This document shows positions 10,023-22,215 of a DNA stretch of 64,000 nucleotides, piece after piece. Each line of letters begins with the position of its first letter. Within the stretch, counting starts at the first letter, position 1. This DNA comes from Chrysemys picta bellii. Taxonomy: Eukaryota > Chordata > Testudines > Emydidae. The position numbers were made by a program, and so were the translations under genes. Below the pieces are notes generated by a model, which worked only from the letters and a program-made list of their open reading frames with translations, ran no database searches and was not told the origin of the DNA. Location of the stretch: NCBI RefSeq assembly GCF_011386835.1, contig NC_088796.1, forward strand, positions 87,961,468 to 88,025,467. Reading direction: 5' to 3'.

Positions 10023-12582
10023 CACAAATGAAGAGTCCCAATTGGGAATGGGGGGAGGGATTTAACATACAGTCAACTCCCCTCCCCTTTATAAATACAC
10101 ACTATCCCTAACTGGCCCTTGGCCTAGCTATTTTTACTGTAGTATCACAATAGGCTAATTTCTTGTGGGGCTGATGATAAAAGTGAATATTTGAGAAGGA
10201 ATTTGAAGGAAGCAGTAGTAGTGAACTTATGAATGAGTTCAGGATAGCTGCTTGTGAAGACTGATGTAAGAGAATCAAACAAACGGGGGGCAACTGGTAT
10301 TATTGGGTGATTGGGAAGGGACATGGGTGGAATAATTAAGTAAAAGGCAAAAGCTGGTAAGTAGAGAGAGGTCAGTTACATACTAAGGAATCATTTTACT
10401 AACTAAGGAATTTCAAGGTAAAAAACTGTTGACACTTATCCTGCGGTAAGGGGGTTCATAGGGCCTGGCTTTAGTGAAGCTCACTGAGATTTAGAATTCC
10501 ACGGGGACTGGAAATTCTGAAGAAATTTTAAACTCCGTCTCTCTGCCTTCCCCAACCTCTCACACACTTGCTCAAGACCCAGGGAGCAGCCATTGCTCAT
10601 TCAGACACATGAGCGGAGGGCTGCTAGAGAAAAAGGGCCATGGAGGGAGCTGCCTGCTTTGCTGAGGCTCAGGAGTCACCCTGGGGCGTAGCTCTGCAGA
10701 GACAGGAACACAGCTTGGAAGCTCCACAGTTGCCCCTGCAGAGCTTATAAACATTGCACAGTTTACAATGAAGACTGTAAACACCAGGGGAGCCTCTGCA
10801 AGACTATCAGGAAAGCTATTTAATTGCGATGATGTGCTGTCCACTGGGCTGTCCTAGCTACCTAATTAAACAAACTCTAGGGCATAGAGTTCAGAACCAC
10901 ACCATTGAGAATAATGAGTAGGGGAAAGACCCTAGAAGAAAGGAAGTGGAAAAAGAGCACTGTGAAAAAAGAAAAATATTGAGTCTGAAATTTAATATTG
11001 ACTCTCCCCCCAATAGATCCCCTACCAAATCTGCCTTAAATAAAGAAAATAGCATCTTGTGCAGACAACTCAGCAGTGGCGCACACAGAATCTTGTATAT
11101 CTGGCACACAGATGTTTGATCTTGTATTTGTTAGCCAGCCAGATACCAGAATTAATTTTACTTTGGAGTGTGTTTTACTGGGTAACTTAGCCTTTTATCT
11201 TTTCCCCTCTTCTACTGGTGGGCTGACCTGCACAGTATTGCCTTTATGAAAGTGAGGAACTGAAAATGCCTGTAAGAACAGCAAAAAGTGAGCATAATCA
11301 AACAGCTCTGCCAAAGCACTTCTGGGCCTGCCACGTTAGCATCACCCTCCTGCTGTTCCAGCCTGTCCTGAGCAGATACTGCCAAACTAAGCGATAGTTC
11401 TGTGATGTGAATGAACACCCACTATCCTTGAGGCAAAGTTATTTTACTCTTCTCCAAGCCCAGATCTCCCACTATGCTTTGACTGTCAGTATCTCTTGCC
11501 ATAAAGGGATCAGCAATCAGTTCAGATAAGGTCATGTCTCACACACTACTTCCGCCCTGACCCTCGTTCCCTTTGCGTTAGTAACTGTCCCTTTCCTTTG
11601 ACTTTTCAGTGTGATGTAATGACATGAAATCCATAATTCGTCTATATAATATTCAGCCATTATACTATGCAGGGCACAAATAATAAACCAGCGGGGACTG
11701 ACTTTCAGTCACATTCCTGTTCTATGCTATTCACTTGCTGAACAAATTTCCCTATGAAAAAAATAGCATATTACTTTTTTTTTAAATTTACATTTAGTTT
11801 ACTGTTGTGCAGGACAGTTATATGGCCTTGTAATTTAGAAAATTATTTGTCTTGCTTGTGCCAAGATACTACACTATGGGCACCATAAATTGATATAATA
11901 AGCAAAATGATCACAAAATGACAAGTGTTCCTTATCAATACATGTAGAGGGCCAAATTCTACACTCAAACTCTGTGCAACCTCACAGAAGTGTATGGGTT
12001 GCATTATTTTAAGTCAGCCTAGACTTTGTTATGAAGCACGTAGTTAAGTAATATTTTTAAAATTGAAAATGATTATTCTGAAAATTTTTACTTTGAGTTA
12101 AATAAATTTACTGCTACCATATTGCCATAATATCCTGACGGCACAGGCAGCTATTTGTTGCATGAAGTACAATATGCTATCTTATACAAAGCAGTACATT
12201 TCAATGGTTTATAGAGCACTGAATCATTGCAGCAAAACGTGAATCACAGATGAAATAAAAAGTCCCTGGCTCAGTGCTCAAACAATACAGATGGCACAAC
12301 ACTACTGCATTTTACAGACCTAGCCCACTGAAGTCCTCACATTTAACTCCAAAGCAAGCAAACGTAAGCCACAAAAAAATTTAAAATATGCAAACAAGTT
12401 CCGTGGCTGCATCTCCAGACAAATGAACATGCACCCACTTGCTTGCAAAAACTTGCATTTACATGAGCTAATAGCTATATGTGATATATGTGATACGCAT
12501 TCTGCTAACCACTGTGTATTTCCCACTAACTTCACTGGGAGCTGATGGCACTCAGCAAACTTGTAGACTGGTTACACAGTTA
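10023..12582. other. unannotated spacer
   Basis: No convincing gene. At 11947-12006, GGGCCAAATTCTACACTCAAACTC...GTGTATGGGTTGCATTA resembles half of a GGGCCAAATTC-type palindromic MITE. The minus-strand open frames at 10572-10844 and 11212-11418 have no recognisable domain. Confidence 0.45.
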
Positions 12583-12691
12583 GGACCTGATCCTGCAGTA
12601 AGCACCGTGTGAACAGACCCCACTGAAGTCTGTGGGGTTTGCCGTATGCACAAAGGTGAGTCCATGATGAGCTCATTGCAGGATTGGGATC
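12583..12691. mobile_element. 109-bp MITE with TTA duplication
   Basis: GGACCTGATCCTGCA (12583-12597) is mirrored by TTGCAGGATTGGGATC (12676-12691). The flanks are TTA at 12580-12582 and TTA at 12692-12694. A 3-bp TWA duplication is the hallmark of PIF/Harbinger-type insertion, which I infer for this element. Confidence 0.7.
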
Positions 12692-13286
12692 TTAGTGTCC
12701 ATAAATCCAGCTTTATGGAGACATCTCTAGTGCCTATGTTTTAAAATGCGGCCCTTAAAATTTACATCTGACAAAGGAGTAAGGAGCATCAGTTAGGGCT
12801 GAAACTCTGTCCTTACCCTAACTGCACTGTTTTTATGGATTGCAACACACGAAGCATGTGACAGCCTCTGCCACATGCACTATATTATATGGAGATTCCT
12901 GCAATAACAAACAGGAAAAGCAAAGGACCGAGTTTCCAACCTGAACTCTGAATTTCTTAGCTTTGAAGGTTGTGAGTGAGTCCATTAATATTATTTTAAA
13001 TAAAGTTTTATGATTTAATTTCCTTTTTCTTTTCTGAAAGTAATTTTTTTTCATAAAAAAATATTTTTTTTATTGACATTTAGTGTTAAGGAGTTCAAAT
13101 CAGATCAACAGACCCATCAAAATGTAACTACATTACTATTAATCCTCAGTGTAACAGTGCCTGGTAATGGCCTATGCTCTGAACACTTATTGTTGATCCA
13201 TAATCCATATGATTGCTAATATGGTATGCATTAGTCATTTTACTCTGAATACAACCATAGAGCATACGAAAGGTTCTGTTTTGTAA
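12692..13286. other. unannotated AT-rich spacer
   Basis: Nothing recognised apart from homopolymer A/T runs around 13040-13075. Confidence 0.45.
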
Positions 13287-13573
13287 GGCCATGTCTACGC
13301 TTACCGGAATGCTGCTGCGATTGATGCACCGGGGGTCGATTTAGCGGGTCTAGTGAAGACCCATTAAAATCGACCGCAGATCGCTCTCCCGTCAACTCCG
13401 GTACTCCACTGTAACAAAAAGCGTAAGGTAAGTCGATGGGAGAGCTCCATCGATGCAGCGCAGTGTAGACACTGCAGTAAGTCAACCTAAGCTACGTCGA
13501 CTCCAACTACATTAGTCACGTAGCTGGAGTTGCGTAACTTAGGTTGACGTACCCCCGTAGTGTAGACAAGGCC
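13287..13573. mobile_element. 287-bp MITE with GGCCATGTCTAC terminus
   Basis: GGCCATGTCTACGCT (13287-13301) is mirrored by AGTGTAGACAAGGCC (13559-13573). The flanks are TAA on the left and TAC on the right, a 3-bp duplication with one change. The interior holds CGATTTAGCGGGTCTAGTGAAGACC and a foldback around TACGTCGACTCCAACTACATTAGTCACGTAGCTGGAGTT. Elements at 51017-51263 and 61000-61294 share this interior layout. Confidence 0.75.
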
Positions 13574-13621
13574 TACGTTAAAGGAAAGGGAGAGGAGGGA
13601 ATTGAAACCAGCAATATATTT

Positions 13622-13676
13622 GGTCCAGATCCTCAGTAAAGGATAAAAATCTGAGTAAAGACTTCAGGATCTGGCC
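13622..13676. mobile_element. 55-bp palindromic MITE
   Basis: GGTCCAGATCCTCAG (13622-13636) and CTTCAGGATCTGGCC (13662-13676) form the arms. It is similar in design to the unit at 5011-5077. Confidence 0.55.
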
Positions 13677-14721
13677 ATTTCCTCTCTGCTACACAGTCCT
13701 GGTCCCCTGAAGCATACTGCTCTCTGGTGCTCCTGGGTTGTAGGAATGGTCTCTTGGGGACTATCACCACCAGCACAAAGTAGAGAAGCCCTGATCCAGG
13801 GGGCCCTACTGGCTTGGCACCAAATGACTTCAGGATCAGCAGGATGGAAAGATAGCAGAAAGGAACCTATGCCCTGCTCATAAGAGGGCCAAGTGCTGTT
13901 CCAGTGTATCTGATGATTTGGCCCTCAAAGCTTGAGTGTGGGGTCATGCTTGTCTCTTCAAAGAAGGGCTCATTTTGCTGTGGCAATAGCCCCTAGCATT
14001 CTTTTTGAGAAACAAAGGTCAAGCTCCAAATAAAGCTCTGTATACACTATGTCCTCAGTGTCATGTGAAGTTTGTGTGTGACCACCTGTGAGTAGTGTGG
14101 CAAGAAGGCTGGAAAGGAAATCATCTCATCATGGGCAAGTCCTCTGCTGGAACATGCAAGTAAATTTATTATGGGCAAAATTGTTCCTCTTGGAAGTTTA
14201 GGATTGAAGGCATGCTTCATTGCCCTAAGCCCAAGATGTGTGTGTGTTCTTACCCTGGGTTAGTTACTCTGGAGGAAAATGGGCTGGAGAGAGAAAAAAA
14301 AAAGTTTCATCCACAGAGAAGTAAGTCTGCAGGGGTGCCAGCAGACAGTAGACAGGGACTCAAGCAGGGTAGGCAATACCAGCCAATAATAAAGGAACAA
14401 AAACCATATCCATTTCTCTCTTTATGCCACATTTGAGCAGCCATCAAATTATAATCCTCTGAAAACATTTTTAAATGGTAACACTTGACAGAATAAAAAA
14501 CAGCACCAAAACTGCTCCCTTTTATTTATTTATTTTTAATTTAAACAAGTTAAAAGAACTGTTACAATTTCAATGTTTAGATCACAAATATGCTTTTTCT
14601 TAAAATACTGGCCTTAAAATATAGCATTTTCATTTGGGATTTTTATTGCATAAAAATGCAATCTATATAAATTTTCACTCCATAATTAAGAAACCCATCA
14701 GCAATTTCAAAAATAAGAGAG
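13677..14721. other. unannotated spacer
   Basis: No gene recognised. The last 13 bases (14709-14721) are the left copy of the target duplication for the next insertion. A TTTA-rich stretch lies at about 14519-14540. Confidence 0.45.
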
Positions 14722-14900
14722 TTTTCAGAGTAGCAGCCGTGTTAGTCTGTATCCGCAAAAAGAAGAACAGGAGTACTTGTGGCACCTTAGAGACTAACAA
14801 ATTTATTAGAGCATAAGCTTTCGTGGACTACAGCTCACTTCTTCGGATGCATATAGAATATGCATCTATATGCATCCGAAGAAGTGGGCTGTAGTCCACG
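14722..14900 (+). mobile_element. 179-bp retroelement insertion with foldback 3' end (Penelope-like candidate)
   Basis: The insertion is framed by an exact 13-bp duplication, AAAAATAAGAGAG, at 14709-14721 and 14901-14913. It begins TTTTCAGAGTAGCAGCCGTG and carries TTAGTCTGTATCCGC, CACCTTAGAGACTAACA and AAGCTTTCGTGGACTACAGC. Its 3' half folds back: CGTGGACTACAGCTCACTTC near 14822 is repeated in inverse orientation up to 14900. A fragment with the same 5' start is embedded in the CR1 at 61501-61578. The 13-bp duplication rules out the MITE classes seen elsewhere here and fits target-primed retrotransposition. Assignment to Penelope-like elements rests on the AAGCTTTCG-type 3' end and the foldback, and is uncertain. 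Confidence 0.7.
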
Positions 14901-14913
14901 AAAAATAAGAGAG

Positions 14914-17185
14914 CTTCTCTTAAGTTTGAGGGCCATGCTACACTGTACAGTCTATGGGGAAGGGACTCTTCTCTATTACTTCTCTGTACAGCACCTGGCA
15001 CAATGGAGGCATGATTCTTGACTGGGGATCTTAAGAGCTCCCATAATTCAAATAACTAGTAATAATAATGCTATTTCTTTTAAGAAGCTCATACTTTTCC
15101 TTACCTTGCAGGTTTACCATAGATCCTTTAGCATTCTGCTTCAGCCTAAACATTCTGATTTCTCAAAGCCTCAGACTGACTGACTTCAACCCCAAATCTT
15201 CCTCCCCTAAATACTGAAGGGCATGTAGACACAAAAAATATTGTCCTCTTAAACAGATTGGGTGTGGTAGTTTGGATGGTGTACATTCCTTCAGTTAATT
15301 GAAAATTACGTCAATGACTTTCAAAGGCTCAGTATACAAGTGGCCAGGCAAAAAAAAAAAAAAAAAAAAAAAATGCAACGAATACCCATTTCAAACATGT
15401 AATTAATACACTCTGATATATTACAGAATTTATGATGCTGGCAAGCCAACTGTGGTTTTAACAGGGGGGGGGAGAGGGGAAGGTAAAAAGCTTGTGGCAC
15501 TAACAGCAGCTGGAAACACTGAAGTTTGTATAGTGTTGGCTAAAAAGGCTTGTAGCTGAGTTTGATATGAAGACCCACTTAAGCAGTCTCTCTGACATCA
15601 GTGTCACATGAGCAAGGATTTTAGAATTGGGCCCCTTCTCAATACAAAGTAACAATTCCATTTAAAAAAATTCGGACCTATTTATAGGAGCCAGATTAAT
15701 TCTTCAAAACACATTTTCCTTAATGATGATATACAACTGTTGTTCTACAGTGTTGTTTTCTGAGATTTTGCACCAATATCAACACATGTCCTTCTATTCA
15801 TCTACCTATATGCATGAATATGAAAAATGAGTTTATAAAATATTGATCCATGTGACTGCATAAGCATTCTGATATACTTACGGCATATTGGGGAGTTTTT
15901 AATAATGCATAATGGATTACTCAGAGAAAAGTCAGCTAAACATTATTTATTTACTGAAACACGACAACTTTGTAACAGCTTCTCTTCACCAAAAGAGGAT
16001 AGTCATTTTTTCAATGGTCAAAATCCATTTTAAAAGTCCTGGAACTCTAATCTTCTTTATATGCAACCACACTATAACTAGTTTAAACAAGCTGCAAAAT
16101 CTGAAATATAATATTTATGTCTCAAATTCTGTTTTATTTGTGCCATTAGCAGTCAACTAGCTCACTAAAACCTGAGAAAAATGATACTACATTCATCTGA
16201 AGAGGTGGAAATTGTAGAATCAAAAAGCACATAGTAAAGTAGGTTGATTTCAACTAAATCCCTTTGGCACAGCAAGCTCAATTTCACAACAATATGAATA
16301 CAAAAATGTACTTGCACGTGGCTCCAAGAGAGGCTCTGCAATCTCCAGCTTCTTGGAGTCAATCTGACTGTCATCGGCATTCATACAATAGACAAAGCTT
16401 GTGAACACAAACTGTTCTCTAGGCTAAAATGTCAGTGCTGTCTGGTCCAGACTTAAGAAGGCAGGCATGTCTGCTCTCTATAGATTCCAAGAAGGAATTT
16501 TCTTAATAGTTCTACTTTAAATGGTCAATGAAGAACACAATTCCTATGATGCAATGAACACTTAACAGTTCATTTTGGCCCTGAAGCACATCTTTAGTTC
16601 CCCAAAACTATTGGTTTGTTAATTCGTTTAGGGCATAAGACAAGTTCAGTAACTTGGAACACATTCCACTGTAATGTAAACTGTAATGTTTAAGAAAAGC
16701 TAATTTAGCAGACTACTTCCAAATTTAATGTCTGATGAAAAAAAAGATTTTTAAAACTATTGGTGACAATATAATGTGAGGTCCCACTTATCTCCATATA
16801 AAATAAAGTCCTTTTGAAATCTATCACATCAGAAAGGAAGTATCATGTTGCATTATTTCACATAGTTGCTTCATTTCTTTGCTTCATTCTTAAATGGTAA
16901 CCAACTCCTTCTAGAAGCTTCCATATTGGTATGACCACACTAAAAAGCACTGTTGTTTACAGTCATGAGTCTTCTAACTGTTCAGTGATCTCAGAACTGA
17001 ATGTCAGTTATGTAAATGCAGAGCAACTGAAACTTCCTAGTCACAATCAGGCTGTGCAGTTTGTTTTTAATGTCTTTCCCATTTAATTATTTTAATAATG
17101 GGAATTCACAGTTTATCAAGTCTGCTTTTTGCTGTATGTTATGTTGTAAGTTAGTTCATCCTGGAGCAACTCAGGCAAACAATTT
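14914..17185. other. unannotated AT-rich spacer with poly(A) tract
   Basis: A run of about 23 A lies at 15351-15373. A G run lies at about 15463-15471. No domain or repeat end was recognised in the rest. Confidence 0.45.
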
Positions 17186-17934
17186 AAAAATAAATAAATA
17201 AATGGATTTTTTTTTATTTCAATCGGATTTTTTTGATAAAATCCTTTTTGCAGAAAAAAAGCTATCTAAAGATAGTTTTAATTAAGATACATTATAGCTC
17301 AAAGATATCTCATCATGGAATTGGGATTATAAATTCTAATTCTATAGTATGAAACAATATATTCATGTAATGTTTAAGAAAAGCTTTGTAAATGAGTTCC
17401 AATAGTTCATGGATTAGGGACCCAATCTTATGGGGTTTCAGGGGCTTCTATATATTATTTAGGTTGATCTTTCTATCTACCCAATGGGACTCAGTGCTCA
17501 CTCTAGAAGATACCATCATAGATGCTTAATTTTGCAGTTCTAAAACTGTGTAGTTGTGTCTCCAGAGATAACATGCTTGTTAACAGCAAAAATGGTTTTA
17601 AATAAATAATATATAGAGGTGAGAAATAACAAACCTCAACCCTATTGTCCCTGTGCACATTTGTGTACACAGAGTCAATCCCTTACCTCTCTCTAAAAGT
17701 GAAAAGTTTCAAAAAGTTCAATGAATAGAAAATTGTTGGGGCGGAATAGATCTGGACAAGGAGTAGAAGTCTGGATATAAATTTGAGAAGGGAGGGACAG
17801 GCAGTAGAAACAAAAGTGAAACTGTCTGAGCAACATATTCCAGAAGTCTTGAGGTCTTTCTGAGTGTAGCCTTCATTGATTTGAGATCTATCATTCTCTC
17901 ACTAGAAGGGAAAACCTATAATGGCAGCAGGCCA

Positions 17935-18140
17935 TAAAAGAGACCTAGTTTGGGAATTTTAATGAAGTTCCTCTACCTGTGGGTAAGACAGGCATGCGTG
18001 CAAAATGCAAACAGTGCAACAAAGAAATGCAAGGCCTGGTTGCCTGCATGAAACAACATCATGAGAAGTGTTCCTTCTCAGAAGGAAGCTGCATTGAAGA
18101 TGATGAAAGGAACATGTCTGAACATGCAGGATCTTCAGGT
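17935..18140 (+). pseudogene. hAT transposase N-terminus with BED zinc finger (copy 1)
   Basis: The frame reads VGKTGMRAKCKQCNKEMQG then HHEKC, giving C-x2-C (18006-18017) and a terminal H...C, the ligand layout of a BED-type zinc finger. Upstream, the conserved VWEF stretch is separated by a 1-base deletion near 17958-17965 that shifts the frame. After the finger the sequence reaches CTTCAGGTTGGTAAAC (about 18132), where a splice donor is plausible as in other hAT genes. The finger ligands are intact here but broken in the sister copy. Confidence 0.7.
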
Positions 18141-18248
18141 TGGTAAACTTTTTTATTTCATACTTCTTTCTTAAGGACTGCCTGTCTTCCTTCTGGACTA
18201 TTTTTGAATTCTCATGTTTGAGCAAAAAATATAGTTGTTACTCTATGG

Positions 18249-18581
18249 CAGTGGTTCTCAAAGCCGGTCCGCCGCTTGTTCAGGGAAAGCCCCTGGTGGG
18301 CCGGGCTGGTTTATTTACCTGCCGTGTCCGCAGGTTCAGCCCATCGCAGCTCCCATTGGCTGCGGTTCACCATTCCAGGCCAATGGGGGTTGTGGGAAGC
18401 GGCGCGAGCCGAGGGATGTGCTGGCCGCGGCTTCCAGCAGCCCCCATTGGCCTGGAGCGGCGAACCGCAGCCAGTGGGAGCCGCGATCGGCCAAACCTGA
18501 GGACGCGGCAGGTAAACAAACCGGCCCAGCCCGCCAGGGGCTTTCCCTGAACAAGCAACGGACCAGCTTTGAGAACCACTG
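18249..18581. mobile_element. 333-bp palindromic hAT MITE with exact 8-bp duplication
   Basis: The element starts CAGTGGTTCTCAAAGCCGG and ends with the near-complement CCAGCTTTGAGAACCACTG. The inverted repeat extends through most of its length (TTCAGGGAAAGCCCCTGG and its complement at 18535-18552). It is flanked by CTCTATGG at 18241-18248 and 18582-18589. The related hAT copy contains the unoccupied site CTCTATGG once, at 33554-33561, followed by the same GTACTATC, which proves the duplication. It is GC- and CpG-rich. No coding capacity was recognised. Confidence 0.93.
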
Positions 18582-18922
18582 CTCTATGGTACTATCCTCC
18601 AAATATTAATGATTAACCTGTTGAATTGGAGACATTTATGAAGTCATTGGGAGGTAAACTATCTGCTTCAATTACCTTTGATAAAGGAAATAACCAAACA
18701 ATCATTCATTTTCTGATATAGCTGTAAAACTAATCTGAAAAGTTTTCAAAATAAATCACTTTAAAAATGTATAGTGTGTACCTTCTAAAAATGAAGCCTA
18801 TATCTATCTCTGAGTTGTGAAGAATATGTATTAAGGCTATAACAACTAATAACAATGTACTTTTATATAGGAATCCATGATTAAATTGAGTTTTCCTGAC
18901 TAGTGATTTAAATCAAATCCAC

Positions 18923-20500
18923 TGTTAAACGGAGCATAATTTTTGACTTAATTACACTAATTCCTTCAAAATGTGCACTTGTTAATTGGATTTTGACACT
19001 GTCATAGTGCTCTTTCCCCAAGGCACCCAATCCCATACCTGTTCCCTTATAATGCAGCTAGAAAACTTTAATGGTGGTCCCAGTGGTGAAAAATCCTGGG
19101 CTTGCTGTGACTTAAAAGGTTTTGTATTTTCAGTGGCTGCTTAGCCAGAGGTTCAAATGCTCTCCTGCTTCTTCCATCTGAGGAGCAAATAGATCTGACT
19201 AAAAGGAACGTGGCTGGGTAATGTGTCTACAAAAGGAGCCCTGAGTGAACCACCTTCAAACAGTGCCGTAAAAGAGGATTACAGATACAGTATTTATGAA
19301 CAAGGCCAAACGTGATAGATGGGACGTGCAAACAAAAGGGCATTATACAGAAATCTTATTACTCAAAACTAGCTAATAGGTTTTAGTAATGCAAGTAGGA
19401 AACGGTGCTCTTCCCTGTAAATTCTGAGTGCTCCTCAAAAGTGCTGAACTCTTCCAACTCCAAGTGAAGTCAGTGGGAGAGGACAGTACTCAGGACTCTG
19501 AAGGATCGAGACCTTTGTTACAAAGGACAGGCACTTTACTTCTTAAACCTTACAACTCAATTCTCATCTAAACCCCTGTATCTCCTGGATGCTCGGGGAG
19601 TGGGGGAGAGAGAGAGAGCAAGCACATTGTGTTTTTTTTCTATTTAAACTCTTCTGACCTGTCCTCCATTCTTTCTGAGGTAACAGTTGGCTGCTCTTAC
19701 CAGCTCTTAGCTACCTCTCAGGTTGATTGTAAACCTTCATTATCAGTTAGGCTTAGTGGGTTCCCTCTCTTTCTTGTGTACATTTTAATTAGATTCAAAA
19801 ATCATTATTTCAACACTTGCTCCAAGTGAAACAACCCTTCTGTCTGTCAGCTGCAATATTAATGGCTCTTCATTGGATTCACTTTTGAGATAACAACTCT
19901 CCTGTTCACCACTCAAATTGAAGTGGTTTCTGTACTTTGTGCTCAGCCATTATACCTTTTGTCAATTAAAGCGTACCTTTACACCTGTACACCTTTACTG
20001 GAAGGAAAGTGTACCTTTCCTTCCAGTTTGAAATGCAGATTTTTCCAGAAGGAGAGTAAAAACTAAATTTAAAAAAGCAGAGAAATTATTATAACTTTTT
20101 TCTTTTCAATGGGAGTGAATGTAATGCTCACAAAAAGACCTAGATCTTTTATCTACAGAACAACAATATCTACATACCAGGTATCAACACACAACCTAAC
20201 CCTGAAACAGGGGGTCACATTTAGGTATCTTCAGATCTATCCTATTGTTGGTCTTTGCTGAAACAGCCAACAAGGATTCCAATTAATACCATCTATGATT
20301 GTGACTTTTTGTAACATGGTCTCCTATCTATTAAGAACTGGATGAAGACAAATGACTTATTTCACATAGATGAACAGCATCTATGCAATTACTTTTGGCC
20401 ATTACAAGTCTTGGCTGTTTTCTAAACCAAGAGATGAAAGGCTTTTGTAATATCATTCCTTTCAGCCATTCAGTTATCAGAACTGCTAGAATACTCTGAA
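18923..20500. other. mostly unannotated; small MITE remnant at 19428-19512
   Basis: Around 19428-19512, GAGTGCTCCTCAAAAGTGCTGAACTC...AGTGAAGTCAGTGGGAGAGG...TCAGGACTCTGAAGGATCGAG resembles a decayed palindromic MITE with a central AAGTCAGTGGGA. The rest is AT-rich spacer. Confidence 0.4.
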
Positions 20501-21554
20501 AATATTTAGAATGGAAAGATTACATTCAAGAGAGCGGCTCTTTCTCCAATGGGGTCCTCTGCACTACAAAAGCCATTCTGGAGAGATCCATCACAGTTTA
20601 TGCCTTGCCCCATCTTTTATTTCACTTAGAAGAGGTCTAATTTTAAGGCCACCTATCCTCAGTAAAAGATAATTTGACAGACCCTTTGGCATCTGAAGTG
20701 ACTGACTAGGGTTGCTACTGAGAGATGGAAACTTTCCAGATCTGACATTACATGACAAGTGTGGGTCAAAACCAGACAGGAATAAGGTCAGAGGGAGGGA
20801 AAAGAAGAAGGACACGGGTTACAACAATAACAGCACATGGCTATTCAGCTGAGAAAGGCATATCCACACCTTGATGGTCCTATATAACAAATAAACAAAC
20901 CAACCATTCTCAGATGCAAGACAGTAGAATTGCGTGCTTGGAAGAGAAATGAATCAGCACTTCAGCACTATAGTCGGAAAGTAACTGAAATACTTCCCTG
21001 ATGGATTGTATTTTCTAACGGACAACCTATCGTAAATTCTCAATTACTGAGGGACAGTTTTCACTCATTGATATATATGTGCTTTCCACATCCAACTCTC
21101 TGCATAACTTTTCATGAGTGATGTACCTGAATACTTGGATGCTCATATCTAAACAGTATTGTTAAATTTATTCACCTAAATTTTAATTATTGCAGATTAT
21201 GTAGTATATGTATCTTATGACTTTTAAACCAAATTTTGTATTTGTGGATAATTTAAGCACTATACCCAGATGTACAGGCACTCTTTCCTTAATCTGTGTA
21301 TTATATAATTTAAATATTAGCTTTAATAAAATTTTTAAATCTGAGCACCTCCCAATCAATACTGGATTCCCCCCCCTAACATGACCCCTTTCTGAGAGAA
21401 GGACTCACACAGGGTATTGAGACAGGGCAGAGGTGGTGAGGGAAGGAGGGAGGGAAATATGGAAGGAGACCAAGTCAGAAATGCAGGCAAGAGATGTGTG
21501 ATGTACAGGCTTGAATGCAAGGACAAGACGACTGAACTTGATGAGCAGTGCCGT
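20501..21554. other. unannotated spacer
   Basis: Nothing recognised on either strand. Confidence 0.45.
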
Positions 21555-21872
21555 GCAATGGATAGGCTTAAAGGTTAAGTCTCATTCGCCAGAATTACCC
21601 ACTACTGCTAACACTGGTGCAGCACAACGAGGAGGCTGACAGTAAATGGGTTGCGTACATATCAGCTTTCAATCCCCAAAGTTACTGACTCTGGCTAACA
21701 CTGGTGGAGCCCTCTGGTGGCCGTAGCACTAATGTAAATTCTGTGCTAGTGGCTGTCGGCATTTTTACCACTGTATTTTCTAACAACCTCGTGTTGTCTA
21801 ATGTCAACCACTGTCTCATCTAACCACCTCTAACGTGTAGCATATTTTTGGTGCTAAATAAAAAAAAAAAAA
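21555..21872 (+). repeat. possible short retrosequence ending in an A-rich tail
   Basis: A moderately GC-rich block ends in TAAATAAAAAAAAAAAAAGC (about 21856-21872). Two related phrases, CTACTGCTAACACTGGTGCAGC and CTCTGGCTAACACTGGTGGAGC, occur at about 21603 and 21690. It could be a SINE or processed insert, but I found no target duplication. Confidence 0.25.
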
Positions 21873-22213
21873 GCAGTAGTATGATAATGGATCACTTCCA
21901 AATTTAATCTAATGTTGTGCCCAATGTACAGCAGAAGTACCATTTCACCGCAGGGTTTTCATTAACACAGTGATGCAAAAAATCCCGTGGAACCTACCAT
22001 GTTGGCAGGAAAGACTCCACAACACAGAAACACAATTTTCATGATATACAGAAAGAACAGACCAAGACAACAAAAATGCCAACTCCATTTTTGCTCGTAT
22101 AATATGAGAGGGCCACCTCCAATGCCACAAAGGAAGAAACTGGCCAAAGCATTTTAAAATTCAGTAGCCAGCAAAGTCCACACAAACAATGACCCAGGTA
22201 TATAGCACATCAG

Positions 22214-22215
<2 letters not shown>

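Larger units (their letters stand above)
17186..18922 (+). mobile_element. internally deleted hAT transposon copy (relative of 32529-35976)
   Basis: Colinear similarity with the element at 32529-35976 is obvious by eye: for example CTAAAGATAGTTTTAATTAAG (both), and the 3' parts beginning CTCCAAATATTAATGATTAACC. This copy joins the base equivalent to 33568 directly to that of 35643, so it lacks about 2,074 bp holding most of the transposase, with ATC microhomology at the junction. It retains the BED-finger region. The left terminal CAGGG has been lost and the right end stops at AATCCAC, so its own duplication is not readable. A 333-bp hAT MITE (18249-18581) sits inside it. The copy also carries a 27-bp inversion relative to its relative. 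Confidence 0.85.

Noticed and set aside
18140..18609. Plus- and minus-strand frames of 70-136 codons
   Set aside because: They translate the arms of the 333-bp palindromic MITE, so both strands give similar peptides.
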